This document shows positions 8,925 to 16,740 of a stretch of DNA of 64,000 nt, piece after piece. Position 1 is the stretch's first letter; each line of letters begins with the position of its first letter. The notes under the pieces were generated by a model. That model was given only the letters and a program-made list of their open reading frames with translations. It had not been told where the DNA came from and made no database searches. Source of the stretch: Panacibacter ginsenosidivorans (GTDB lineage: Bacteria > Bacteroidota > Bacteroidia > Chitinophagales > Chitinophagaceae). The stretch spans positions 1,739,501 to 1,803,500 of the forward strand of contig NZ_CP042435.1 in the NCBI RefSeq assembly GCF_007971225.1, in the 5' to 3' direction. A program made the translations under genes and the position numbers.

Positions 8925-9418
8925 TGATTGCAAAGGATACTTACATTATAAGAAAACTTGCCAAAGAAGATAACAAAGCAATTGCAGCTATCATACGTTC
9001 TGTACTTGCAGAGTTTAAAGCCAATAAGCCCGGCACTGTTTATTATGATCCTACAACAGATGATTTGTTTACACTTTTTCAAACACCGCGTTCTGCATAT
9101 TTTGTTGCAACAGTCAACAATGAAATTGTTGGTGGCAGCGGTGTGTATCCCACGCCCAATCTTCCGGAAGGTTGCTGCGAGCTGGTAAAAATTTATCTCT
9201 CTCCTGTTGCAAGAGGCAAGGGGATTGGCAAGGCATTGATGCAGCAATGTTTTAATGCAGCAAAAGAATTGGGTTACACCAGTATGTACCTTGAAACAAT
9301 GCCCGAGCTAAGTACTGCCGTTGGCATGTATGAGCAAATGGGCTTTACTTATCTGAAAGGACCACTGGGTAATTCAGGGCATTTTGGTTGTGATATATGG
9401 ATGATAAAAGAGTTATGA
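8924..9418 (+). CDS. GNAT-family N-acetyltransferase
   Basis: The ATG overlaps the stop of mntH (TAATGA), so it is translationally coupled. The 164-residue product has the GNAT core: ATVNNEIVGGSGVYP strand, ELVKIYLSPVARGKGIGKALM with the acetyl-CoA loop RGKGIG, then AAKELGYTSMYLETMPE and a C-terminal MGFTYLKGPLG. GNAT enzymes move acetyl groups from acetyl-CoA to amines. The acceptor cannot be read from sequence; the coupling to a metal importer is notable but does not identify it. Confidence 0.88.
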   Translation: MIAKDTYIIRKLAKEDNKAIAAIIRSVLAEFKANKPGTVYYDPTTDDLFTLFQTPRSAYFVATVNNEIVGGSGVYPTPNLPEGCCELVKIYLSPVARGKGIGKALMQQCFNAAKELGYTSMYLETMPELSTAVGMYEQMGFTYLKGPLGNSGHFGCDIWMIKEL

Positions 9419-9620
9419 TTCAGGCTGCAGAATATGCATGAAACCTTCGTTGCGTCGCACTCTTGTACGTTTAGTTCTTTATTAAAGAATTAAACAATAG
9501 TTTCAATTCGTGTAATTCGTGACTTAAAATTCGTGTCTCAATTGCTCATTTAATTTCCAACCGTACAAGTGAGTGACACAACAGGCGATGCCACAAAGAA
9601 CAAAGCTCGTCACAAAAAAT
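9413..9620. repeat. Interspersed repeat, short pair (C left, T right)
   Basis: Left arm 9413-9468 overlaps the stop codon of the GNAT gene and ends GTTGCGTCGCACTCTTGTAC. Right arm 9563-9620 begins GTACAAGTGAGTGACACAAC and reaches the stop codon of the next, convergent gene. The 94-base spacer contains three copies of an ATTCGTG word. Confidence 0.9.
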
Positions 9621-11182
9621 TATTCCACTACAGCTTTTACTTTCCTGCCTGTTTTAAATTTATCTCTTCTCACCTCTTCTACAGGCACATTTTGAATTTT
9701 ACTTTCGAGCCATGCAATAACATCGAGGTACATAAAGGAACGTGTTTCCAAAGGATTGCCTTCATAGCGCTGCAGTTTTTCTTTCAGCGATTTAAATGCA
9801 GGAATCATTTTATTGGGCGCCAATGAAAATGACTTGCGTAAGAACCGGAATATCTCTTCTTCTACCACACTTAGGTTTTTCATCTTTGCCATAAACCGGT
9901 ACACAGATTTGATAAGATATTCGAGCAGTTGATAATTACCCAGTTCATAATGAGCAATCAGGTGAAGCAGCCGTGCATAACATTGCAGGTCTGTACGCAG
10001 GTCAACTTTCCAGTTAATGATACGGTTTAAATAATCGATCGCCTTTTCATTATCGCCGCTGCCAAAATACAGGCAGGCAATTTTGTAATAGAACACAAGT
10101 ATTCTGTGCCTGTCCAATTGCAAATGATATTCCTGCAGTTTCTCTTCTATTTCAGGCACAAGCTCCAAACCCTTTGTAAAGGTGCCTTCCAAAAAGTGTT
10201 TATTAATTTTTGCGATGTTTAAATACACAAAAGTTTGAATCCGCACATTGGTGTTCATGTTGGCATTTTCAGAATGAGAAAATTTTTCAAACTGTGCCAG
10301 CGCTTCATTGAATTTTGTGTAGTTATTTGTATCAAAATGCGCACTTAATAAATTATGCATCGCTTTGATATATTGAACAGCTTCCACTTTTTTCATGTAT
10401 GGTTCCTGTTCAAAAATATCCACCCACTTTTGCGCATAACGATAATACATCAGCAAGTCCTGCAAAATAAATCCATACCAGCAATGGCTCTGGTATAAAT
10501 ACATCTTCTCATAAAAATGCATCCTTGATACACTACAGGGTGGAAGGTTTGCTTCAAAGAACATTTTTACTGCAGTCACATCTTTTTCATCCCTGGCATG
10601 CCCCATTTTTATATACCAACTATATAACTGCAGGGAAAGACTGGAGAGTTTGCTCATCAGGGAAAGTTGTGTATTTACTTCATCCACTTCATGGCTCAGT
10701 TGCTCAGCCCTGTTCTCTATGCTTCGGGTTATGTGCAATGCCTCAATTTTCTTTTCAAAGAACAGTACCTGCAACTGAAAAGTGACCTGGTTATTGGCTT
10801 TAGCGGTTTGCTTTATCTTATCAAGAATTTTTAAAGCCTGGTGATACAGGCCTTTATTATACAATATGCGGGCATAACCCATTTGTTCATTCAGGTATAT
10901 GTCTATGTTCTCATCATCCTTTGTTTGTCGCAGGCTCGCTAACAATTGTTTGTAAAGGCTTGCCTTCATATTAGATAGCTGTTGCTTCAGTATGCTCTTG
11001 TTGCGGCTAAGTAAAACCTTCTCATCATACTCATCCATCCTGTCCAAAGCATCAAAAAGCCGGATGATCTTCAGGTCTTCTCCACCTGAAGAACGCTTCA
11101 TATATAACTTAAATGATCGCTTTTCACCCTTATCCAGCGATTTTATTAATTGAAATAGTTCATCTGTACTCCTGTTAGGCAT
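9620..11182 (-). CDS. Large helical-repeat (TPR-like) protein of unknown function
   Basis: A 520-residue cytoplasmic protein without signal or membrane segments. It is almost entirely helical, with repeated pairs such as GYARILYNKGLYHQALKILD and LYFGSGDNEKAIDYLNRI, which resemble degenerate TPR units. The N-terminus ELFQLIKSLDKGEKRSFKLYM is a charged helical cap that I have no family name for. Such solenoids usually bind other proteins. Its start lies 200 bases from the divergent leuA, and its stop is shared with a repeat arm. Coding is certain from length and composition; role unknown. Confidence 0.8.
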   Translation of the reverse strand: MPNRSTDELFQLIKSLDKGEKRSFKLYMKRSSGGEDLKIIRLFDALDRMDEYDEKVLLSRNKSILKQQLSNMKASLYKQLLASLRQTKDDENIDIYLNEQMGYARILYNKGLYHQALKILDKIKQTAKANNQVTFQLQVLFFEKKIEALHITRSIENRAEQLSHEVDEVNTQLSLMSKLSSLSLQLYSWYIKMGHARDEKDVTAVKMFFEANLPPCSVSRMHFYEKMYLYQSHCWYGFILQDLLMYYRYAQKWVDIFEQEPYMKKVEAVQYIKAMHNLLSAHFDTNNYTKFNEALAQFEKFSHSENANMNTNVRIQTFVYLNIAKINKHFLEGTFTKGLELVPEIEEKLQEYHLQLDRHRILVFYYKIACLYFGSGDNEKAIDYLNRIINWKVDLRTDLQCYARLLHLIAHYELGNYQLLEYLIKSVYRFMAKMKNLSVVEEEIFRFLRKSFSLAPNKMIPAFKSLKEKLQRYEGNPLETRSFMYLDVIAWLESKIQNVPVEEVRRDKFKTGRKVKAVVE

Positions 11183-11295
11183 CGTAATTTCATTTTTATA
11201 AAACCCTTACTATCATTGCATTTTAACACAATTACAACTGTTTATCAACCGTAAAATAACAGCTATTTTGACTTCCCGGTGAAACTGGTCCATAC

Positions 11296-11303
11296 TATAT
11301 TTG
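11296..11303 (+). promoter_or_regulatory. Candidate -7 promoter element of leuA
   Basis: TATATTTG exactly matches the Bacteroidetes -7 consensus TAnnTTTG. The nearest upstream TTTG (11267-11270) lies 25 bases away instead of about 19, so the -33 assignment is weak. Transcription would start near 11310, at the base of the hairpin that follows. Confidence 0.4.
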
Positions 11304-11308
11304 TTCTT

Positions 11309-11357
11309 GCAGGCTGCTTAAATATAATGGCAGGCAATCCAAAATTAAGCAGTCTGC
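11309..11357 (+). promoter_or_regulatory. Hairpin in the leuA 5' leader
   Basis: GCAGGCTGCTTAA (11309-11321) pairs with TTAAGCAGTCTGC (11345-11357), 13 bp with one G-U pair, and is followed by ATTTTTC. It lies 26 bases before the leuA start. It could be a 5' stabilising stem-loop or a weak terminator; no leader peptide could be shown. Confidence 0.4.
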
Positions 11358-11382
11358 ATTTTTCATTTCTAAAATATCCAAA

Positions 11383-12552
11383 ATGCCGGGTAAAAAGATA
11401 GACATTTTCGACACTACTTTAAGAGACGGCGAGCAGGTTCCGGGTTGTAAATTAAATACAAAAGAAAAGATCGAGTTAGCAATTGCTTTGGAAGATCTTG
11501 GTGTAGACATTATTGAAGCAGGTTTCCCTGTTTCAAGTCCCGGTGATTTCAATTCCGTTCGTGAAATAACCAAAGTAATTAAAAAAGCAACAGTAGCGGG
11601 CCTAAGCCGTGCAGTGCAGAAAGATATTGAGGTTGCTGCTGATGCATTAAAATATGCAGTTCGTCCGCGCATCCACACGGGTATAGGTACTTCTGATTTT
11701 CATATTAAATCGAAATTCAATTCCAACAGGGAAGATATTTTAAAGCGCGCCATTCAATGTGTAAAATGGGCTAAGAATTTTGTGGACGATGTGGAGTTCT
11801 ACGCAGAAGATGCCGGTCGCACAGACAACGATTATCTCGCAAGAGTTGTTGAAGCAGTTATCGCCGCAGGCGCTACTGTTGTAAACATTCCTGATACAAC
11901 GGGCTACTGCTTACCTCACCAATACGGTGAGAAAATCGCTTATCTCGTGAACAATGTTCCAAACATTGATAAAGCTACGATTTCATGCCATTGCCACAAC
12001 GATCTTGGATTAGCTACTGCTAATTCGATCGCAGGAGTTATTGCCGGTGCAGGTCAAATAGAATGCACTATAAACGGGCTAGGCGAACGAGCCGGCAATA
12101 CATCTCTTGAAGAGGTTGTGATGGTGATGAAACAACATCATTCGCTTGGTTTGTACACCAACATCAAAACAGAAAAGCTCAATCCAATGAGCCGTCTTGT
12201 TAGTGATACAATGCGTATGCCGGTGCAGCCAAACAAAGCAATTGTGGGCAGCAATGCATTTGCACACAGCAGCGGTATTCACCAGGATGGTTTCTTAAAA
12301 GATTCTCAAACATACGAGATCATCACGCCGGAAGAAGTTGGTGCAGATGGTTCTAAGATCGTGTTGACTGCACGCAGCGGTCGCAGTGCGTTGGCACATC
12401 GTTTCCAGAAATTAGGTTACCAATATACACGCAACGATGTTGATGTTTTGTACCAGGAATTCTTACAGGTTGCAGACAGAAAGAAAGAAGTTGAAGATGA
12501 TGACTTGCACGAAATGGCGAAGCAATACAAGCAACATACGGTAGAAGTATAA
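11383..12552 (+). CDS. leuA: 2-isopropylmalate synthase, short form
   Basis: Condenses acetyl-CoA with 2-oxoisovalerate, the first committed step to leucine. The TIM barrel is complete: [13 protein letters not shown] near the N-terminus (metal Asp and catalytic Arg), [16 protein letters not shown] with the metal His pair, and [16 protein letters not shown], followed by [13 protein letters not shown]. The protein is 389 residues, so it stops after the accessory subdomains and lacks the C-terminal LeuA regulatory domain of the roughly 520-residue enzyme; direct feedback by leucine through that domain is therefore not possible. Homocitrate or citramalate synthase are alternatives within the family, but the neighbouring leuB and ilv genes favour LeuA. 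Confidence 0.9.
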   Translation: MPGKKIDIFDTTLRDGEQVPGCKLNTKEKIELAIALEDLGVDIIEAGFPVSSPGDFNSVREITKVIKKATVAGLSRAVQKDIEVAADALKYAVRPRIHTGIGTSDFHIKSKFNSNREDILKRAIQCVKWAKNFVDDVEFYAEDAGRTDNDYLARVVEAVIAAGATVVNIPDTTGYCLPHQYGEKIAYLVNNVPNIDKATISCHCHNDLGLATANSIAGVIAGAGQIECTINGLGERAGNTSLEEVVMVMKQHHSLGLYTNIKTEKLNPMSRLVSDTMRMPVQPNKAIVGSNAFAHSSGIHQDGFLKDSQTYEIITPEEVGADGSKIVLTARSGRSALAHRFQKLGYQYTRNDVDVLYQEFLQVADRKKEVEDDDLHEMAKQYKQHTVEV

Positions 12553-12555
12553 AAT

Positions 12556-12710
12556 AATTATAAGCCCAACTGCAGACAAAGCGTTGGGCTTTTCTTGCGT
12601 CGCACACTTGTACGGTTTGTTCTTAGTTCAGCAGTTAACCCGAACGCACAAGTGAGTGACACAACAGGCGATGAGTAAAGAACAGAAAGCTTGCTAACAA
12701 AGAAAAAAGT
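12556..12710. repeat. Interspersed repeat, short pair (C left, T right)
   Basis: Left arm 12556-12613 ends CTTGCGTCGCACACTTGTAC and its outer half has become a terminator stem. Right arm 12646-12710 begins GCACAAGTGAGTGACACAAC. The spacer is only 32 bases. It separates leuA from the methyltransferase gene. Confidence 0.88.
12562..12596 (+). terminator. Intrinsic terminator after leuA, built within a repeat arm
   Basis: AAGCCCAAC (12562-12570) pairs with GTTGGGCTT (12583-12591), 9 bp, followed by TTTCTT. It should end most leuA transcripts before the three inserted genes and leuB. Confidence 0.7.
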
Positions 12711-12711
12711 A

Positions 12712-13398
12712 ATGGCATCAAACCTCAACATACAAAATGAATTCAAAGCTGTATCTGAAAAATACGATACGCAAAGAAAACATTTGATTCCATGCTTCAA
12801 CGATTTCTATAGCATACCACTGGAACTTTCTGAAGAAATTGAAGAAGTAAAAAATGTCTTGGATGTTGGTGCGGGCACAGGTTTAATGAGTGCATTCTTT
12901 TACGAAAAATACCCGGAAGCTTCTTTTACTTTGGTTGACCTATCAAATGATATGCTTGCAAAAGCAAAAGAGCGTTTTGAAAAACAAAATGAAAATTTTA
13001 CTTATTTAAGCGCGGATTTTTCAACTACAGATTTTGGCGAACAACAATACGATTTAGTGATCTCTGGTTTGGCAATTCATCATTTGGAACATTCTTTAAA
13101 ACAAGAGTTGTTTTCAAAGATTTATAAAGCATTGAAGCCGGGTGGTTGGTTCATAAATGCAGATCAGGTAGAAGGTGGAACCGAAGAAGCAGATTACATT
13201 TATCGTGACAACTGGAAAAAGAAAGTTGAGCAATCACCATTAACAGAAGATGCAAAGCAAAGTGCATATAAAAGAATTCAGTTAGACATAATGGCGCCAT
13301 TGAACGATCAGTTACATTGGTTAAAAGATGCAGGTTTTGAACAGGCAAATTGCTATTATCAATATTTCAATTTTGTAGTTTTTGCTGGCAGGAAATAA
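12712..13398 (+). CDS. Class I SAM-dependent methyltransferase
   Basis: The ATG at 12712 (MASNLNIQNEF) is preferred to a TTG seven codons upstream that lies in a repeat arm. The Rossmann core is typical: NVLDVGAGTGLMSAFF (SAM-binding GxGxG), FTLVDLSNDMLAKAKERF, FTYLSADFS, then YDLVISGLAIHHLEH and LKPGGWFINAD. About 228 residues, the usual size of a methyltransferase type 11/12 protein. The substrate is unknown. It is the first of three genes between leuA and leuB, and its stop codon touches the start of the ABC ATPase gene, which suggests joint expression. Confidence 0.88.
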   Translation: MASNLNIQNEFKAVSEKYDTQRKHLIPCFNDFYSIPLELSEEIEEVKNVLDVGAGTGLMSAFFYEKYPEASFTLVDLSNDMLAKAKERFEKQNENFTYLSADFSTTDFGEQQYDLVISGLAIHHLEHSLKQELFSKIYKALKPGGWFINADQVEGGTEEADYIYRDNWKKKVEQSPLTEDAKQSAYKRIQLDIMAPLNDQLHWLKDAGFEQANCYYQYFNFVVFAGRK

Positions 13399-14874
13399 AT
13401 GCAACAACCATCCATTATATTAAAAGATATAAGTGTAAAACTGCAAGGCAATACCTTGCTGGATGGCATTTCATTTTCTTTACAATCAAATCAGCATCTT
13501 GCTATCGCAGGCGCATCAGGAAGTGGCAAAACAACTTTAGCAAAAGTAATTTGTAGCAGAGCTTTTCATCATGGAATTGTTGAGTTTGCAAATAAGCGTT
13601 CTATCAATTTTGTTGAGCAACATTATCATTTCAAAACAAGATCTAATACCCAGGACTTTTATTACCAGCAGCGCTATAATAGTTTTGATAACAATGATGC
13701 ATTAACTATTGAAGAAGAATTGCAACTTGTTTCAACCGATGAAACGAAGATTGATTCGCTTTTATCAGAATTGCAATTGGAGCATAGAAGACAATCACCA
13801 TTATTGCATTTATCAAGTGGTGAGCATAAACGCTTTCAATTGATCAAGGCATTGCTTGCACATACAGATATTTTGATCTTGGACGAACCATTTGTTGGTC
13901 TTGATATTACAAGCAGAAAAAAACTCAATAATATCTTGTCAAATGTTGCAGCATCAGGCACACAGATCATCTGTATTACAGATATAAATGAAATTCCTGA
14001 CTGCATCACAGATATAGCCTACCTTGAGGAAGGAAAGCTGAAACAGTTTACAACGAAAGAAGTTTTTGAACTTTCAAAAGAAAATTTATTTGCAGATTAC
14101 CAGCCCGTATATTCATTCCCTGCTTTAACAAATAAAGAAGAAAAGCAATTTTCAAATGCCGTAAGAATGGAAAATGTTTCTATAGCTTATGGAGAGAAGA
14201 AAGTTTTAGATAATATCAATTGGACCGTTAAGCAAGGTGAGCGTTGGTTATTGAGAGGTCATAATGGTGCGGGAAAATCAACTCTACTCAGTTTAATATA
14301 TGGAGATAATCCACAAGCTTATGCTAATTCTATTTATCTTTTTGATAAAAGAAGAGGCAGCGGCGAAAGCATCTGGGATATCAAAAAAAATATTGGTTAT
14401 GTATCGCCCGAGTTGCAATGGTATTTTGATAGAAACACAACAGTCTACTATGCAATAGGTTCTGGATTTTATGACACAATTGGTTTGTTCAGAAAATTAA
14501 CGGCTGAACAACAAAACATAATTGAACAATGGTTGGATCTTTTGCGACTTTCTCATGTGACCCACAAGCCTCTCTCAACAATTTCAGCGAGTGAGCAACG
14601 ATTGACTTTGCTGTTAAGGGCTTTAGTAAAAGATCCGCCATTGCTTCTTTTGGATGAACCATGCCAGGGTTTGGATGAAAAACAAACAACTCACTTTGTT
14701 CAATTAATAGATGACCTTTGTATTCAGCTAAATAAAACACTTATTTATATAAGTCATTACGATAATGAAATTCCTTCATGCATAGATAAATGTCTGAACC
14801 TGGATTTGAAGGATGATAAGATTGACAGGAAATTTGTTAATACGGCAGTTAATGATTTAGTATGTCTGAATTAA
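13399..14874 (+). CDS. Tandem ABC ATPase (ModF/PhrA-like)
   Basis: Starts directly after the methyltransferase stop. Two ABC domains lie in one 491-residue chain. Domain 1: Walker A GASGSGKTTLAK, signature LSSGEHKR, Walker B ILILDEPFVGLD. Domain 2: Walker A GHNGAGKSTLLS, an altered signature ISASEQRL, Walker B LLLLDEPCQGLD, and the switch His in YISHYD. There are no membrane segments, and no permease gene is near. This architecture matches the ModF/PhrA-like group of Enterobacteria, whose exact role is poorly known, rather than a complete importer. The second signature (SAS instead of SGG) suggests an asymmetric ATPase. Confidence 0.87.
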   Translation: MQQPSIILKDISVKLQGNTLLDGISFSLQSNQHLAIAGASGSGKTTLAKVICSRAFHHGIVEFANKRSINFVEQHYHFKTRSNTQDFYYQQRYNSFDNNDALTIEEELQLVSTDETKIDSLLSELQLEHRRQSPLLHLSSGEHKRFQLIKALLAHTDILILDEPFVGLDITSRKKLNNILSNVAASGTQIICITDINEIPDCITDIAYLEEGKLKQFTTKEVFELSKENLFADYQPVYSFPALTNKEEKQFSNAVRMENVSIAYGEKKVLDNINWTVKQGERWLLRGHNGAGKSTLLSLIYGDNPQAYANSIYLFDKRRGSGESIWDIKKNIGYVSPELQWYFDRNTTVYYAIGSGFYDTIGLFRKLTAEQQNIIEQWLDLLRLSHVTHKPLSTISASEQRLTLLLRALVKDPPLLLLDEPCQGLDEKQTTHFVQLIDDLCIQLNKTLIYISHYDNEIPSCIDKCLNLDLKDDKIDRKFVNTAVNDLVCLN

Positions 14875-15269
14875 AATATAAAGACATAACTGAAAAAATA
14901 ATTGGAGCAGCTATGAAAGTGCATAACGAACTTGGCAATGGTTTTCAGGAAGTAATTTATCAAAGAGCGTTGGCAATTGAAATGCGATATGCTGATCTTT
15001 CGTTTGAAAGAGAACACAACATGAAAATTTATTATCGGAATGAAGAGATTGGTGAGAGAAGAGTTGATTTTTTTATTGAGCAAAAAATTATGGTTGAATT
15101 AAAAGCAATTGTGCAATTAGAAGATGTTCATTTGGCACAAGCAAAAAATTATTTAGAAGCATACAATATGGAAATTGGATTATTGATAAATTTTGGTAGT
15201 ACCAGTCTTCAATTTAAAAGATTGATCAATCAAAAATATCAATCATTCAATATTCCTGTAAATCCATAA
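14862..15269 (+). CDS. GxxExxY protein (PD-(D/E)xK-like fold)
   Basis: Overlaps the end of the ABC gene by 13 bases. The product has the naming motif GNGFQEVIY (G-x-x-E-x-x-Y) preceded by AAMKVHNELG, then a nuclease-like core: RVDFFIEQKIMVELKAI, with Asp and the Glu-x-Lys pair that define PD-(D/E)xK folds, and QAKNYLEAYNMEIGLLINFG. These small proteins are widespread and often scattered among unrelated genes; a nucleic-acid role is suspected from the fold but not proven. Length of 135 is normal for the family. The gene ends 24 bases before leuB. Confidence 0.88.
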   Translation: MSELKYKDITEKIIGAAMKVHNELGNGFQEVIYQRALAIEMRYADLSFEREHNMKIYYRNEEIGERRVDFFIEQKIMVELKAIVQLEDVHLAQAKNYLEAYNMEIGLLINFGSTSLQFKRLINQKYQSFNIPVNP

Positions 15270-15293
15270 ATCCTATAAATCCTGGTTCAGACA

Positions 15294-16409
15294 ATGAAAA
15301 AGAACATCACAGTTATTAATGGAGATGGCATCGGACCTGAAGTAACAGCACAATCAATCAAAGTACTGAATGCCATTGCTGATCGTTACGATCATGAATT
15401 CAATTATACTTATTGCCTGATGGGTGCTGATGCTATCGATAAAACAGGCAGCCCTCTTCCTGATGAAACTATTGCATCATGCTTAAACAGCGATGCTGTT
15501 TTGTTTGGTGCAATCGGTCATCCAAAATATGATAATGATCCAACTGCAAAAGTTCGTCCTGAACAAGGTTTGTTGAAATTGCGTAAAGCATTGCAGTTAT
15601 ACGCTAACATAAGACCTATTACAACTTACGCAGCATTGCAACATCTTTCCCCGCTTAAACCAAAACACCTGGAAGGTGTAGATTTTATTATATTCCGCGA
15701 GTTAACAGGCGGTATTTATTTCGGCAAAAAAGAATTAAGCGAAGATCAGAACACTGCACTTGATGAATGTATTTACACAAGCGATGAAGTTGTTCGTATT
15801 GCAAAACTTGCTTTTGAATTTGCAGGCAACCGTAAACGTAAACTTACTTTGGTTGATAAATCAAATGTATTAGAAACATCAAGATTGTGGAGAAGGGTTG
15901 TAAAAGAAATTGCACCACAATATCCAACTGTTGCGGTTGATTATATGTTTGTAGACAATGCTGCTATGCAGATCATTTTGAATCCAAAACAATTTGATGT
16001 AATTCTTACAGAGAATATGTTTGGAGATATTCTAAGCGATGAAGCAAGTGTATTAGCAGGCTCATTAGGTTTATCACCATCTGCTTCTGTTGGCACTGGC
16101 ACTGCAATGTTCGAACCTATTCATGGTTCTTATCCGCAGGCTGCAGGCAAAGACATTGCAAATCCGCTAGGGTCAATACTTTCAACTGCTATGATGCTTG
16201 AGTATATGCAGATGCATGAAGAAGCGGCTATAGTAAGAAGCGCAGTAGAATGGACCTTACAAAATCGTTTTGTAACAAAAGATATTGATCCGATCAACTT
16301 TTATTTTACTTCAACCATCGGAGATCTTGTTTCAGATTGTATCACTAATAAGATCACCGGCGAAGTAAATCAATCAAATATCGAGTTGAGAAAATCAACG
16401 ATCATATAA
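15294..16409 (+). CDS. leuB: 3-isopropylmalate dehydrogenase
   Basis: Oxidises and decarboxylates 3-isopropylmalate with NAD+ to 2-oxoisocaproate in leucine synthesis. A complete 371-residue protein: ITVINGDGIGPEVTAQ at the start, LLKLRKALQLYANIRP with substrate Arg residues, FRELTGGIYFG, the VDKSNVLETSRLWR helix, DNAAMQIILNP and the metal motif TENMFGDILSDEASVL, then the NAD site EPIHGSYPQAAGKDIANP. Leucine specificity rather than isocitrate is supported by FRELTGGIYFG. leuC and leuD, which make its substrate, are not in this window. Confidence 0.95.
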   Translation: MKKNITVINGDGIGPEVTAQSIKVLNAIADRYDHEFNYTYCLMGADAIDKTGSPLPDETIASCLNSDAVLFGAIGHPKYDNDPTAKVRPEQGLLKLRKALQLYANIRPITTYAALQHLSPLKPKHLEGVDFIIFRELTGGIYFGKKELSEDQNTALDECIYTSDEVVRIAKLAFEFAGNRKRKLTLVDKSNVLETSRLWRRVVKEIAPQYPTVAVDYMFVDNAAMQIILNPKQFDVILTENMFGDILSDEASVLAGSLGLSPSASVGTGTAMFEPIHGSYPQAAGKDIANPLGSILSTAMMLEYMQMHEEAAIVRSAVEWTLQNRFVTKDIDPINFYFTSTIGDLVSDCITNKITGEVNQSNIELRKSTII

Positions 16410-16435
16410 TTGTGATCTAAAAATCATTCTAGTTC

Positions 16436-16466
16436 TTTGTTTGTATTAATGGTGGGCGTATATTCG
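16436..16466 (+). promoter_or_regulatory. Bacteroidetes-type promoter of the ilv leader
   Basis: TTTG at 16436-16439, a 19-base spacer, then TATATTCG at 16459-16466 match the -33/-7 pattern TTTG-N19-TAnnTTTG with one mismatch. Transcription would begin near 16473, about 10 bases before the leader-peptide ATG. Confidence 0.65.
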
Positions 16467-16482
16467 CATCAAATCACACTTG

Positions 16483-16584
16483 ATGTACAGAAGCATTTTA
16501 AATATAAGCAACACTTTGGCACTCGTGCTACTTGTCGTTGTCGTTATTATTCCTGCTTCAGTCGGAGGTGGTTCTTACATGTAA
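16483..16584 (+). CDS. Branched-chain amino acid leader peptide (ilv attenuator)
   Basis: A 33-codon ORF too short for usual gene calling. It begins MYRSILNISN and continues LALVLLVVVVIIPASVGGG before SYM and a TAA. Twelve of thirteen residues in one stretch, apart from Ala, are Leu, Val or Ile, exactly the three amino acids made by the genes downstream. The composition closely resembles the enterobacterial IlvL leader (which also has a VVV-III-P run). The GGAGGTGG at codons 28-30 can pair with the left half of the terminator that follows. It lies between a good promoter and that terminator, ahead of ilvE. I infer that ribosome stalling at Leu/Val/Ile codons when these amino acids are scarce allows read-through. 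Confidence 0.85.
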   Translation: MYRSILNISNTLALVLLVVVVIIPASVGGGSYM

Positions 16585-16616
16585 AACAATAAACAATTTT
16601 TCATAGACCCGCCTCC
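16564..16616 (+). promoter_or_regulatory. Antiterminator pairing of the ilv attenuator
   Basis: GGAGGTGG (16564-16571, end of the leader ORF) can pair with CCGCCTCC (16609-16616) over 8 bp with one G-U. That pairing uses the left arm of the terminator, so the two structures exclude each other as in classic attenuators. No clear first (1:2) hairpin was identified. Confidence 0.6.
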
Positions 16617-16635
16617 CAAAGAGGTGGGTTTTTTG
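16607..16635 (+). terminator. Attenuator terminator upstream of ilvE
   Basis: ACCCGCCTC (16607-16615) pairs with GAGGTGGGT (16621-16629), a 9-bp stem with one G-U and a CCAAA loop, followed by TTTTTTGTTTT. It lies 23 bases after the leader-peptide stop and 106 bases before ilvE. Confidence 0.85.
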
Positions 16636-16644
16636 TTTTATATG

Positions 16645-16702
16645 TTTTTGTTTTCGGGCGACAGAATAAGCATTAAGCTTTCGTTGTGTCACTCACTTGT
16701 AC
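16645..16702 (+). repeat. Interspersed repeat, single arm, type T, forward
   Basis: Begins TTTTTGTTTTCGGGCG and ends GTTGTGTCACTCACTTGTAC at 16683-16702. It lies between the attenuator and the ilvE start codon and so is in the 5' leader of the ilv mRNA. Confidence 0.9.
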
Positions 16703-16740
16703 GTTTATAACATTATTCAACAAAGAAAAATACAACAACA

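Noticed and set aside
11279-11382. Leucine leader peptide before leuA starting at a GTG
   Set aside because: The frame [17 protein letters not shown] has no run of control codons, does not stop before the hairpin, and runs toward leuA; unlike the ilv leader, no exclusive pairing was found.
13399-14874. Complete ABC importer
   Set aside because: Both halves are ATPase domains in one chain and there is no permease or binding-protein gene nearby.
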